NCBI RefSeq assembly: GCF_003614885.1
Contig: NZ_QZMS01000011.1
Coordinates: 1,054,001 to 1,118,000, forward strand
Length of the DNA stretch: 64,000 nucleotides
DNA from: Photobacterium salinisoli
GTDB taxonomy: Bacteria; Pseudomonadota; Gammaproteobacteria; Enterobacterales; Vibrionaceae
Direction of reading: 5' to 3'
In this document: positions 47,345-56,640 of the stretch, in pieces
How positions within the stretch are numbered: the stretch's first letter is position 1
Layout: each line of letters starts with the position of its first letter
Program-made: the position numbers and the translations under genes
Notes under the pieces: model-generated
Told to the model about the DNA's origin: nothing
Databases searched by the model: none
Seen by the model: only the letters and a program-made list of their open reading frames with translations

Positions 47345-49264
47345 ATGGATACATTTCAACGGCCAGGAACAGGCTTGCTGCTTTATTGCGCAAGTGTCAT
47401 GGCCCTTATCATCGTCAGCTTTTTATTATTTGAACAGGATGCCTTGCAATGGGTGTCATCGGCCATTTCTGAGCTCTCCGGTTACCACGGTTCTGGTTTA
47501 TTTCTGCTGTTTCTCTTTGTTGTCATTATGCTGGCATTTGACATTATTCTGCCTGTCCCTTCGAGTGTTGTGGCCATGTTTGCTGTGGCCGTATTAGGTC
47601 CGCTCCCGGGGGCAGCCTCAGTCTGGCTGGGGCTGACACTGGGGTGTTGTGTTGGATACTGGCTTGGCGACTGCTCTGAAAAATGGATTAGTACACGCTG
47701 GCTGTCTGTTAAAGAACGTCAAAAAGCACGGCAATTAGCGGACAAAATGGGCGGCGGTGCGCTCATTATGATGCGGGGTGTACCTGTTCTTGCTGAAACC
47801 TCAGTGATCGCGGCTGGCATGGTTCAGTATCCCTTTGCCAAATTCTTACTGTTAACCTCGCTGGCTAATGGCTGGTTAGCCGGTGCTTTTGCGTATGTCA
47901 GCCTCTACAGCGCCGAGAGTGATCCTTTCTTTCTGGTGCTCGCTGGCAGTGTGCTGATTCCGGTTATTGGCTGGCTGCTGCAGAAACTTTGGCAAGGTGT
48001 GGCTTCTGTGTCTGGTGACGTTTCAACATCAGATATTCAGCAGTCAGCAATAGAAATCCAGACAATCAAAGCCCGTTTCACCGTTCACTATCAGTATCCC
48101 GTCTGTTTTACCCATGATGTATTTTCCCCCAGTAACTCCGATCTATTGACGCTCTTGCTCAGGGCCGGGCAGGAAGGCGAGGCTCAAGGCTGCGTTTTGA
48201 TCGTTGATCAGGGCGTGGTGAATGAAACGCCCGACTGGCTCGAAAGGGCGCAGGTTTACTTTCAGCAACATCACCAATACATACATTTAAAAGGACAGCC
48301 ATTGGTGGTGGAAGGCGGAGAAGCGATAAAACAGGCGTCGCAAACCGACAAGCTGTATCAGTACCTGCTGAGTCATCAGGTTGACAGACATAATGTGGTG
48401 ATTGCGGTGGGCGGCGGCGCTGTGCTGGACACTGTGGGTTATGTGTGCGCGACCTTTCATCGCGGGATTAAATTGCTGCGCATGCCAAGTACAGTGCTTG
48501 CTCAGAATGACGCGGGCGTTGGGGTGAAAAATGGCGTGAACGGATATGGATCAAAAAATCTGATTGGTACCTTCTGTCCGCCGTTCGCCGTGCTTAATGA
48601 TTTTTCTCTGTTGAATACCCTGTCACACCGTGATCGCCGTGCGGGGTTGGCGGAAGCGGTGAAAGTGGCCGCCATTCGCAGTGTTGGATTTTTTGACTGG
48701 TTGGAAAACAACGCGCATTCACTGAATGCGTTTGAGGATAAGGCCACCCGGTATGCTATCGCGCGGTGTGCCGAGCTGCACATTAACCAGATTACACTTG
48801 CCGGCGATCCTTTCGAGGCAGGAAACGCCCGTCCGTTGGATTACGGTCACTGGGCTGCACATAAACTCGAGGCTATGAGTCATTATGAATGTCGTCACGG
48901 CGAAGCCGTTGCGATAGGCATGGCGCTGGACGCATATTATGCGACAGAGATCGGTCTGTTGGGTCAGAGTGATCGGCAAAGGCTGATTCAACTGCTGACA
49001 GCACTCGGTTTTGCTTTATGGCACCCAGCGCTGGATCAGTATGATGAACTCGGCCAGCCCTTGGTGTTCCGGGGGCTGGAGGATTTCCGGCAGCATCTTG
49101 GCGGCCAGCTATGTGTCACGCTTTTGTCGTCTGTCGGGGTGGGAGTCGAAGTGCACGACATTGATTCAGACAGGTTGCTTATCGCCATGCGTGCCCTGAA
49201 GCGTGATCATCAGGCTGAAGTTGCCGTGCAAAGTGAATCGCTCACTTGGTCGGAGGTGAGCTAA
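47345..49264 (+). CDS. eboD: DedA/VTT membrane domain fused to EboD (dehydroquinate-synthase-like)
   Basis: A 639-residue fusion. Residues 15-215 form a VTT/DedA membrane domain: several helices, FDIILPVPSSVVAMFAVAVLG, and MMRGVPVLAETSVIAAGM. From about 245 it is a 3-dehydroquinate synthase/sugar-phosphate-cyclase fold with the NAD motif AVGGGAVLDTVGY and metal ligands Glu437, His502 and His518 (RHGEAVAIG). This second part is EboD of the ebo cluster, which may make a cyclitol or act on a precursor. DedA proteins are flippase-like inner membrane proteins. The ATG at 47345 starts just before the first helix; an upstream GTG frame is less likely. EboC follows with a one-base overlap (TAATG). 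Confidence 0.88.
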   Translation: MDTFQRPGTGLLLYCASVMALIIVSFLLFEQDALQWVSSAISELSGYHGSGLFLLFLFVVIMLAFDIILPVPSSVVAMFAVAVLGPLPGAASVWLGLTLGCCVGYWLGDCSEKWISTRWLSVKERQKARQLADKMGGGALIMMRGVPVLAETSVIAAGMVQYPFAKFLLLTSLANGWLAGAFAYVSLYSAESDPFFLVLAGSVLIPVIGWLLQKLWQGVASVSGDVSTSDIQQSAIEIQTIKARFTVHYQYPVCFTHDVFSPSNSDLLTLLLRAGQEGEAQGCVLIVDQGVVNETPDWLERAQVYFQQHHQYIHLKGQPLVVEGGEAIKQASQTDKLYQYLLSHQVDRHNVVIAVGGGAVLDTVGYVCATFHRGIKLLRMPSTVLAQNDAGVGVKNGVNGYGSKNLIGTFCPPFAVLNDFSLLNTLSHRDRRAGLAEAVKVAAIRSVGFFDWLENNAHSLNAFEDKATRYAIARCAELHINQITLAGDPFEAGNARPLDYGHWAAHKLEAMSHYECRHGEAVAIGMALDAYYATEIGLLGQSDRQRLIQLLTALGFALWHPALDQYDELGQPLVFRGLEDFRQHLGGQLCVTLLSSVGVGVEVHDIDSDRLLIAMRALKRDHQAEVAVQSESLTWSEVS

Positions 49265-50214
49265 TGCGCCTGCATACCTGGCTGACAGTCGGCCGCGCAT
49301 CCAATCTGCCCAGCGTTTGGAGCAATGTATTTGCCGCAGCATTGATCGCGCAGGCCAGTTTGAGCAACAAGGCTTTGGACAACAAGGCTCTGAGTACCGG
49401 AGCCATGGGCAGCGTAGAATGGATACAGAGCAGTGTGAGCCTGCAGATCATACTCTGGATCGGTTGCTTGTTATCGCTTTCACTGATGTACCTGGGCGGC
49501 ATGTTTCTTAATGATGCCTTTGATGCCAACTGGGACAGACATAACAATAACGCCAGGCCTATTACTCAGGGCAAGGTATCTGCAGCCGCCGTCTGGCTCT
49601 ATGGTATCGGGATGCTGGTGCTGGGAATGGGCCTGGCTGGCAGCCTGTATCAGCATGCGGCTCCCGAACAGGCGACCTATGGCTGGGTAGCCGTTGGTTT
49701 ACTGGCAACATTAATTCTGCTGTATAACCTGGTACACAAGCGGTTCAGACACAGCGCGGTGCTGATGGGCGGATGCCGTTTGAGTGTTTATCTGATTGCT
49801 GCGCTCATGCTGGCAGATATTACCCCTGAGCTGTTTCTCACGGCACTGGCGCTGTGTATCTATATCAGTGGAATCACTTATGTCGCCCGCGAAGAACACA
49901 CAAATAAAGTCTCCCATCTCTGGTCGGTCGGGTTGCTTTTCCTGCCTGTTATTCTGGTCAGTTTTCTTGGTTATAGCTTCCCGTTTTTCTGGCTCTATGC
50001 CTGCTGTCTGAGTCTGTATTTGCTTTATACCATGCAGCGTTGCCTGTTTACCTCGAACAGAAATGTGCGGGGTTTTATCGGCGGGTTGCTTGCGGCTGTA
50101 CCGCTGCTGGATGGCTTAATGCTTGCCAGTATGAATCTGATTCTGCCGAGCTTATTGTGCGTGGCGGTGTTTTTCATCATGCCTGGTTTACAGAAGTGGA
50201 TACAGGCAACCTGA
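49264..50214 (+). CDS. eboC: UbiA-family prenyltransferase EboC
   Basis: A 316-residue integral membrane prenyltransferase with about eight helices. The first aspartate motif is N83-D84-x2-D87-x3-D91 in LNDAFDANWDRHNNNARPI. UbiA enzymes attach isoprenoid chains to an acceptor. In ebo clusters the gene is called eboC. The start codon overlaps the EboD stop (TAATG). The in-frame GTG at 49246 would lie inside EboD. The prenyl acceptor is unknown. Confidence 0.9.
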   Translation: MRLHTWLTVGRASNLPSVWSNVFAAALIAQASLSNKALDNKALSTGAMGSVEWIQSSVSLQIILWIGCLLSLSLMYLGGMFLNDAFDANWDRHNNNARPITQGKVSAAAVWLYGIGMLVLGMGLAGSLYQHAAPEQATYGWVAVGLLATLILLYNLVHKRFRHSAVLMGGCRLSVYLIAALMLADITPELFLTALALCIYISGITYVAREEHTNKVSHLWSVGLLFLPVILVSFLGYSFPFFWLYACCLSLYLLYTMQRCLFTSNRNVRGFIGGLLAAVPLLDGLMLASMNLILPSLLCVAVFFIMPGLQKWIQAT

Positions 50215-50231
50215 TCGTGTGAGACCAAGTC

Positions 50232-51176
50232 ATGCATTCACGACGTTTTGATACTCCGCTTAGCCCTTTTTCACCCGACGCACTGCAAAGTGAACTGGCG
50301 GTTGCCCTGACCTCTGAAGCCAGGACCTGGCTACAGGTTGCCAGAGACAAGATTCTCGGCACCAAATCCGTTGAGGACGCGGTGTCCGCTTTACTGCTCA
50401 CCAGTGCCATGGCACGCCGAAAACTGGGTAAAGAGGTGCTGCCCTATCAACCCGAAGGCACCGATTGGCGGGTGGATCAGGCTGGCCGTTTACTGCTGTT
50501 ACTGACGCTGAGAACCAGAGTGCCGGCTTCGGACTGGAGTGATGTGTTGTTCTCTATCTATCGTCAGTTCGATGAAAACGAGAAGATTGTCGTTGTCAGG
50601 GCATTGGACTGGTTGTCCAGTCATCATGAACTTAACGGTATTGCGCACGAAACCGCGCGGACCAATGATGTGAACCTGTTTGCCGCACTGGCGCTGAATA
50701 ATGCATACCCGGTGAAGTATTTCAACGAGCGGGCGTTTCATCAGTTAGTGCTCAAGGCACTGTTTCTTGATTTGAATATTGATTCAGTCAGAGGGCTGCC
50801 ACTGCGCCAGTCGGCTGAACTGACACAACTTTGTGCAGATCTGGTGCAGGAGAGGCTGCGGGCTGAGCGCCAAGTGCCTGAGTCTGTCTGGCTGGGAATG
50901 CGCTTTCGGTATTTGTCTGACAGTGACAAAGATACTTATCTGGGTTTCGTCTTTTCCGAGTCTGATGCTCATCAGTATTACACCTTACTGGCACTGGCCA
51001 ATAATGGTGCGCAGGACTGCCCGGATTCGTTCTGGCAAAGGCTTTCAGCAAAACATTCCCCCTCGCTTACCAGCGAGCTTCAACAACTGATAGACCATCT
51101 TCTGACTGCCTCTCGCTTTGGCCGTACACAATCGCTTTCTTCACTCACCGGGTACTTCAATCATGAAATATTTTGA
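50232..51176 (+). CDS. eboA: EboA family protein
   Basis: A 314-residue soluble, alpha-helical protein without recognisable catalytic motifs (RTWLQVARDKIL, SALLLTSAMARRKLGKEVL and LLLLLTLRTRVPASDW match the EboA family). The family is known only from ebo clusters and its biochemical role is undefined. It overlaps EboB by 14 bases, so the two are translationally coupled. Confidence 0.88.
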   Translation: MHSRRFDTPLSPFSPDALQSELAVALTSEARTWLQVARDKILGTKSVEDAVSALLLTSAMARRKLGKEVLPYQPEGTDWRVDQAGRLLLLLTLRTRVPASDWSDVLFSIYRQFDENEKIVVVRALDWLSSHHELNGIAHETARTNDVNLFAALALNNAYPVKYFNERAFHQLVLKALFLDLNIDSVRGLPLRQSAELTQLCADLVQERLRAERQVPESVWLGMRFRYLSDSDKDTYLGFVFSESDAHQYYTLLALANNGAQDCPDSFWQRLSAKHSPSLTSELQQLIDHLLTASRFGRTQSLSSLTGYFNHEIF

Positions 51177-52059
51177 TCCGCATATTCACATGGTCTCGCG
51201 CACCACAGACGATTATCAGCGTATGTTCGCGGCCGGTATCGTCGGCGTTATTGAACCGGCATTCTGGCAGGGACAGCCACGGACTTCGGTTGGCAGCTTT
51301 ATCGATTATTTTGACACCTTGCTGGGCTGGGAAAGGTTCAGAGCCAGCCAGTTTGGTATCCATCATTACTGCACTATGGGACTGAACCCCAAAGAAGCCA
51401 ACGATCTTGGACTGGCGAAAGAAGTCATGGAAGTGCTGCCACGCTTTCTGGCAAAAGACGGAGTCGTTGCGGTCGGCGAGATCGGCTATGACGATATTAC
51501 ACCTGAAGAAGATCTGTTTATGGCAGAACAAATGCAACTTGCGATGGAATTTGAACTGCCGGTTCTGGTCCACACCCCGCACAGAGACAAAATTGGCGGA
51601 ACGAAACGCACCATTGCTTTGATCCGTGAAGTGGGCATTCCTGAACACATGGTCATTATCGATCACCTGAATGAACAAACCTTGCCGCTGGTGATGGAAA
51701 CCGACTGCTGGCGTGGCCACTCCATTTACCCCAATACCAAGATGTCTGAACAACGTATGGTTGCACTGCTCAAAGAGTACGGGCTGGAAAAAATGGTGGT
51801 TAACAGTGCGGCAGATTGGGGATGCAGCGATCCACTCAAAGTGCCGAAAACAGGTGCTGCTATGCGACAGGCTGGGTACAGCGATGCGGATATCACCCAA
51901 GTGCTGTTTGATAACCCGATAGATTTCTTTGCTCAAAGTGGCCGTATCAGCAAAGAGGAGGTCAGTATTCCCATCAGTGTGGATCAGACAAAACTGTGGG
52001 AATCCAATTCGGCACTGCGCGGGCAAACGCCCATTGTAGAAACTGATACAGAAAACTGA
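51163..52059 (+). CDS. eboB: TatD-like metal-dependent hydrolase EboB
   Basis: A 298-residue amidohydrolase-like TIM barrel of the TatD type. Metal ligands H7 and H9 lie in FDPHIHM, a Glu in VAVGEIGYDD and a His in PVLVHTPHRD, with further histidine in VIIDHLNE and an Asp in NSAADWGC. The ATG at 51163 gives the canonical start. In ebo clusters this is EboB; its substrate is unknown. It is encoded within the same operon as EboA and EboE. Confidence 0.9.
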   Translation: MKYFDPHIHMVSRTTDDYQRMFAAGIVGVIEPAFWQGQPRTSVGSFIDYFDTLLGWERFRASQFGIHHYCTMGLNPKEANDLGLAKEVMEVLPRFLAKDGVVAVGEIGYDDITPEEDLFMAEQMQLAMEFELPVLVHTPHRDKIGGTKRTIALIREVGIPEHMVIIDHLNEQTLPLVMETDCWRGHSIYPNTKMSEQRMVALLKEYGLEKMVVNSAADWGCSDPLKVPKTGAAMRQAGYSDADITQVLFDNPIDFFAQSGRISKEEVSIPISVDQTKLWESNSALRGQTPIVETDTEN

Positions 52060-52107
52060 CGTTCGGTCCCAACAACCCACGCAACACGCACAAGGAGAGG
52101 CGCATAT

Positions 52108-53310
52108 ATGTGGCGACGGAGTGAATTGACTTACTGCAGCAATCTCCATCCAGGCGAACAATTGGCCGAGGTGGAAGAAAATCTGGCGCGGTATTTTTCC
52201 CGTGTGGTCGCCAGGCGCGCTCTGTCAGACATGGCAAGTGGACTTTGGCTCAGTGCTGCTGCAGCCGGTTCACTACAGTTGCCTGAATCGTTAAAAGCGT
52301 TCAGAGAAACCCTTGAGCGCCACGGTGTGGTACTGACAAGCCTGAATGGATTTCCTTATGGAAACTTTCATCAGCCCGAGGTGAAAGAGGCGGTGTATCT
52401 GCCCGACTGGAGTAACCCTGAGCGGCTGAAATATACCTGTCAGTTAGCGCTGATTCTGGCCAGTTGCCTGCCTCAGTCCGTTTCACTGGGCACGATTTCA
52501 ACCTTGCCATTAGGCTACCGGCATCAGTGGAATGAGGAAAAGCAGCAAAAGAGTATCGAACAGTTATTACGGCTCAATGCCGAACTGGCTGTGCTGAAGG
52601 AGTTGGAGGGCAAGCACATACTGGTGTGTCTGGAGATGGAGCCAGACTGTGTGCTGGAAACCACATCGCAGATGATCGCATTTTTTTCAGCACTCTCAGC
52701 TGCCAATGGCGGATATCCAGCGCATTTGGGCGTGTGTTTCGATGTGTGTCATCAGGGCGTGATGTATGAAGATACCTATGATGCATTACGCCGGCTCACT
52801 GAAGCTGGCATCTCAATAGGAAAGATCCAGATTTCCAATGCGTTCGAAGTGGATATGCAAAGTCTGCGGGATCCCGTGTCAGATGTGCACGATCTGTTGT
52901 CTGAATTTGCAGAAGCGCGCTATCTCCATCAGGTAAAAGCCCGTCGCCCGGATGGGAAAATCATGGCTGTATCGGATTTGTCTGAGGCACTGGCGTCAAT
53001 GTATATGGCGCAAAGTGAACTTATCGACACAACAAGCTGGCGGGTGCATTTTCATATACCGCTCAGCGTTTCATCCTATACACACCCGGCGATCAAGCCC
53101 CTGCACGACACACTCAACAGTGTTTTTCAGTATCTGGCAGATTATCAGAATGTGGCGACGCCCTGCCTGGAAGTCGAAACCTACACCTGGGATGTCCTGC
53201 CAGCAGCTCTGCAGCCTCAGAATGACGATGCACTGATTGAGGGGATTGTCGGTGAATTGCACTGGCTGGAACAGCAACTGGCTGACAGAGGGCTGTTAAT
53301 TCATGACTAA
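52108..53310 (+). CDS. eboE: Metabolite traffic protein EboE (sugar-isomerase-like TIM barrel)
   Basis: A 400-residue xylose-isomerase-like TIM barrel with the typical EboE start ELTYCSNLHPGEQLAEVEENL and ICFDVCHQGVM-like metal-site segments (GVCFDVCHQ, KIQISNAFEV). GGAGAGG precedes the ATG. EboE proteins are predicted to act on a small molecule during its transfer to the periplasm. The reaction is not known. The last 8 bases overlap EboF. Confidence 0.92.
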   Translation: MWRRSELTYCSNLHPGEQLAEVEENLARYFSRVVARRALSDMASGLWLSAAAAGSLQLPESLKAFRETLERHGVVLTSLNGFPYGNFHQPEVKEAVYLPDWSNPERLKYTCQLALILASCLPQSVSLGTISTLPLGYRHQWNEEKQQKSIEQLLRLNAELAVLKELEGKHILVCLEMEPDCVLETTSQMIAFFSALSAANGGYPAHLGVCFDVCHQGVMYEDTYDALRRLTEAGISIGKIQISNAFEVDMQSLRDPVSDVHDLLSEFAEARYLHQVKARRPDGKIMAVSDLSEALASMYMAQSELIDTTSWRVHFHIPLSVSSYTHPAIKPLHDTLNSVFQYLADYQNVATPCLEVETYTWDVLPAALQPQNDDALIEGIVGELHWLEQQLADRGLLIHD

Positions 53311-54688
53311 GCCCTTAATCGTGATCAATATTGTCGGGCTCACACCTGCTTTACTTGGTGAGCACACACCTCAGCTGAATGCGCTGGTCAATGATGGCAT
53401 CATGTTGCCCATGCAAGGAGTGTTTCCTGCGGTGACAGCAACCGCGCAGGCCACTATGCTGACAGGCTTGTTACCTGCAGAGCACGGAATCGTTGGGAAC
53501 GGCTGGTATTTTCGCGAACTGGCAGAAGTCAAATTCTGGCTGCAGCCTAATCAACTGGTTCAGGGCGAGAAAATCTGGCACAAGATCAAGAGGGACAACC
53601 CTGAGCTGCGATGCTCACAGCTGTTCTGGTGGTACAACATGTACGCGGATGTTGATCATGCGATCACGCCGCGTCCGCATTATCCTGCTGATGGCCGGAA
53701 AATTCTGGGGTTGTACTCAGAGCCGGCGCAGCTGCACCAGGAAATCGAAGCCAGAGTCGGCACCTTTCCTTTTTTTAATTTCTGGGGGCCAACAGCCGAT
53801 ATCCGATCCAGCCGCTGGATAGTCGATTGCGCCATCCTCGAATTCACTATGAATCACCCGCATCTCCAATTGGTGTATTTACCTCATCTCGACTACAACC
53901 TGCAGCGTTTAGGACCGGACTCACCGGAGATTGCCAGGGATCTGGCGATGATCGATCACGAAGCCGGACGTCTTATTGACTTTGCCCGTGAGCAGGGCGC
54001 CGATGTCATGGTGGTTTCTGAATACGGCATTACCCAGGTCAGTCAGTCAGTGTCCGTCAATCGCGTATTACGCGAAGCCGGTTTACTGCGTGTTCGGGAG
54101 TCACTGGGCTGGGAATTGCTCGATTGCGGCGGCAGCCGCGCTTTTGCCGTTGCGGATCATCAGGTTGCGCATGTGTATATCAAAGATCCGGCAGACCTTT
54201 CTGCCGTGAAATCTCTGTTGCAGGCGCAATATGGTATTGAACAGGTGCTTGATAGCCACGATCAGAAAGCTTTTGGCATTGCGCATCCCCGGGCAGGAGA
54301 GCTGGTGCTGATCGCCGAGCCAGGTTGCTGGTTCAATTATTATTACTGGCTGGAGGACAGTAAAGCGCCTGATTTTGCCCGCACTGTGGATATTCACCGC
54401 AAACCCGGCTACGACCCGGCAGAGCTGTTTGTCGACCCTACGATTCGATTCGTCAAACTGAAAATCGCCGCCCGGTTGCTACAGAAAAAACTCGGGCAGC
54501 GCATGCTGATGGACGTCATTCCTCTGGATCCTTCCCTGGTGAGAGGCAGTCACGGGCGGCTGGCCGAACGACCGGAAGAGGGACCGATATTCATTACCAA
54601 TAATAAGCAGATGTTAGACCGGTTGACTAAGCCGGATTGTCTACCCATGCAGCAAGTCTGTGGTCTGTTGCAACAGCACTTTCAATAG
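53303..54688 (+). CDS. eboF: Alkaline-phosphatase-superfamily protein EboF
   Basis: A 461-residue phosphodiesterase/nucleotide-pyrophosphatase-like protein without a signal peptide. The nucleophile region is FPAVTATAQATMLTG near residues 41-55, with metal ligands in HLDYNLQRLGPDSPE, VMVVSEYGI (in place of the usual SDHG) and GSHGRL. Such enzymes hydrolyse phosphate mono- or diesters. In ebo clusters it is EboF. Glu in SEYG instead of Asp-His suggests an altered metal site. It overlaps EboE by 8 bases; the next gene follows after 9. Confidence 0.88.
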   Translation: MTKPLIVINIVGLTPALLGEHTPQLNALVNDGIMLPMQGVFPAVTATAQATMLTGLLPAEHGIVGNGWYFRELAEVKFWLQPNQLVQGEKIWHKIKRDNPELRCSQLFWWYNMYADVDHAITPRPHYPADGRKILGLYSEPAQLHQEIEARVGTFPFFNFWGPTADIRSSRWIVDCAILEFTMNHPHLQLVYLPHLDYNLQRLGPDSPEIARDLAMIDHEAGRLIDFAREQGADVMVVSEYGITQVSQSVSVNRVLREAGLLRVRESLGWELLDCGGSRAFAVADHQVAHVYIKDPADLSAVKSLLQAQYGIEQVLDSHDQKAFGIAHPRAGELVLIAEPGCWFNYYYWLEDSKAPDFARTVDIHRKPGYDPAELFVDPTIRFVKLKIAARLLQKKLGQRMLMDVIPLDPSLVRGSHGRLAERPEEGPIFITNNKQMLDRLTKPDCLPMQQVCGLLQQHFQ

Positions 54689-54697
54689 CGAGGCAAT

Positions 54698-56626
54698 ATG
54701 AGCTACTTAAATAACTTGCGGATGGTGTTTTCCGGCCGGTTTCAGTCGGACGTATCGACCGTCAATAACGATGTGCGCCATTTCGATGTCGACAAGTTCG
54801 TCCCTGAGTATCAGGAGTACGGGCCGGGGGCGACCAATGGCTGGTGGAATCCGTGTGGTTCCGGTGCGTTTCGTTTGATCGACTGCAGAGTAACGCAGGT
54901 CGGCTATCAGGACGGAACGACCACCAGTGATCCGGCGAAAGATCCTGTTATCGGTATGCTGCTGGGCGGCTCTAATGATCTGGTCAGTGCCAAAATGGTG
55001 GATTTGGATCCGCAGATGCAAATGGTCTCTGAAATCTGGGGGCTGAGCATGCGGCTGACGGACGGCAAGACGCCTGGTTTCGTGGCTGGCCGTTTTTTAC
55101 CTGCGCCATTTCGCGACATTCTGTTCGGCAGGCAGCAGGGAGGCGGTGCCGGCGATCAGGCCGCCACCGCGATTTATCAGTCGGTGCTGGAAGATCTGAG
55201 CTGGGTTGATACCAGCCACTCGCCATTTCTTCAGCAACTGAAGACCATGGCAGAGCAGGTGGGAAAACTGTCTGTTCGCATGATGCTGTACAGCTACAAC
55301 ATGGATCATAAGAATCCGGACTTTACCATCGGTCGTGTCAGCGGGGTGATTGGCCCGGCCCTGGATTTTGAGCCGGATACCTTTGTGCTAGGGCGTCGCT
55401 TTGCGCCAGCCAACGGTGACAGCACGACACAAAACATTAACTTCTTTAATGCCCAGGTGGATACCGCCAAACGTAACCTTTGCGTTGACCTCAGTAATGC
55501 GTTACCGCTGTCGGGCACTGACGGCGCCTTTGTTGATCTCGGCAAGATGCAACTCGTGGTATTAGAGCCCCCTTTTGAGAACATTAAAGAAGGGGATACA
55601 CAACTGATCTCTGGCAATCAGTTTACTCCGATTGGCGGTGCTATCCCTTATCTGACACCAGACTGGCTCAATGCTGAAGGGGCCTTGTTCAATGTGACTG
55701 ATATCGACCCGACCCTGCTTCAGAGAATTCAGAGTCAGCCGCTGGCGTTGCTGAGCACCGACAACAATGGCGTGCTGATCCGGGAAACTGCGCAAGGGTT
55801 GCTGGTACGGGCCGATCAGGTGGTACATCGGTTAAATCCGGCTGTACCTGTGTCGGTCGATCTGTACGCATCCCGTTATGGCATTCCTGCAGCCGGAGAA
55901 AAGATTGCCGTCACGCTCCAACCGCCGGCTAAAGGTATGGGCGGCGGCGGCCCGCAACCGGCAGATGTGCCTATTCCTGTTATTAACATCCCGGCGTCTG
56001 CTATTTCTCTTGGTCAGACAGTCGCCACCGACTCACACGGTAAGGCGCATTACGGTTACAGCGTCTCTGCGCCGGGTAATCCGAGAGAGTATATCGACGG
56101 CCAGGTGTATTTACTCAGTTACACGCCGGTGAGTGATCCGGGTTATATCCAGCAGATGTTTGATTTCATTGCTAATCTGGTATTCGACAAATTTACTGTG
56201 CCCGACAAACCCACCTGGGATGATATCAAGCCCATTATGAGCCAGTACAACAACCTGTACCCGATTATGGGGCGCATGCTGGTCAATCTCAGCAATTACG
56301 ACTCCATGGTGAGATTCCGTAATCTGCTGGAGCTGGCTTTTTCCCGCGAACAGAACGACCCGAATTATATGCCTGTCACCCGCGATCTTTCCGAGCCTAA
56401 GCGACAAATGGTGCTCAAATGGCTTTGCGAGCAGGATGCCAACGGCAATTACCTGCTGCGAAGGGGGCAGAACGACGCGCCTTTACCTATTGAACCTTGT
56501 GCCTCTTGTGAAATCAGCTCTCCGCTGGCAACTGCCAGTCTGGAAACGGACTCATCACAAGACATCAAAGGTTCGAAAGAACTGGCCGCAGAGCAATATC
56601 GTCGCAACCTCACTCAGCAAGATTAA
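54698..56626 (+). CDS. VioB/RebD N-terminal-like protein (split dimer synthase, part 1)
   Basis: A 642-residue soluble protein. The N-terminal 350 residues or so hold a beta-rich region with GWWNPCGSGAFRL, DVSTVNNDVRHFD, ARRFLPAPFR-like segments and GRVSGVIG. The C-terminal segment from about 520 to 590, with LYPIMGRML and NYMPVTRDLSEPKR (residues 556-569), resembles the central part of VioB and RebD, iminophenyl- or iminoindolepyruvate dimer synthases of bis-indole pathways. The ferritin-like half of those enzymes is encoded by the next gene. GAGG precedes the ATG. No amino-acid oxidase partner (VioA/RebO) is in the window. The resemblance is from memory of those proteins, so the pathway is inference. 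Confidence 0.7.
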   Translation: MSYLNNLRMVFSGRFQSDVSTVNNDVRHFDVDKFVPEYQEYGPGATNGWWNPCGSGAFRLIDCRVTQVGYQDGTTTSDPAKDPVIGMLLGGSNDLVSAKMVDLDPQMQMVSEIWGLSMRLTDGKTPGFVAGRFLPAPFRDILFGRQQGGGAGDQAATAIYQSVLEDLSWVDTSHSPFLQQLKTMAEQVGKLSVRMMLYSYNMDHKNPDFTIGRVSGVIGPALDFEPDTFVLGRRFAPANGDSTTQNINFFNAQVDTAKRNLCVDLSNALPLSGTDGAFVDLGKMQLVVLEPPFENIKEGDTQLISGNQFTPIGGAIPYLTPDWLNAEGALFNVTDIDPTLLQRIQSQPLALLSTDNNGVLIRETAQGLLVRADQVVHRLNPAVPVSVDLYASRYGIPAAGEKIAVTLQPPAKGMGGGGPQPADVPIPVINIPASAISLGQTVATDSHGKAHYGYSVSAPGNPREYIDGQVYLLSYTPVSDPGYIQQMFDFIANLVFDKFTVPDKPTWDDIKPIMSQYNNLYPIMGRMLVNLSNYDSMVRFRNLLELAFSREQNDPNYMPVTRDLSEPKRQMVLKWLCEQDANGNYLLRRGQNDAPLPIEPCASCEISSPLATASLETDSSQDIKGSKELAAEQYRRNLTQQD

Positions 56627-56640
56627 AGGCGGGTACGAAC

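Noticed and set aside
51157-52161. Long minus-strand frame opposite EboB
   Set aside because: It is the antisense shadow of a well-supported gene, and the translation has no recognisable domain.
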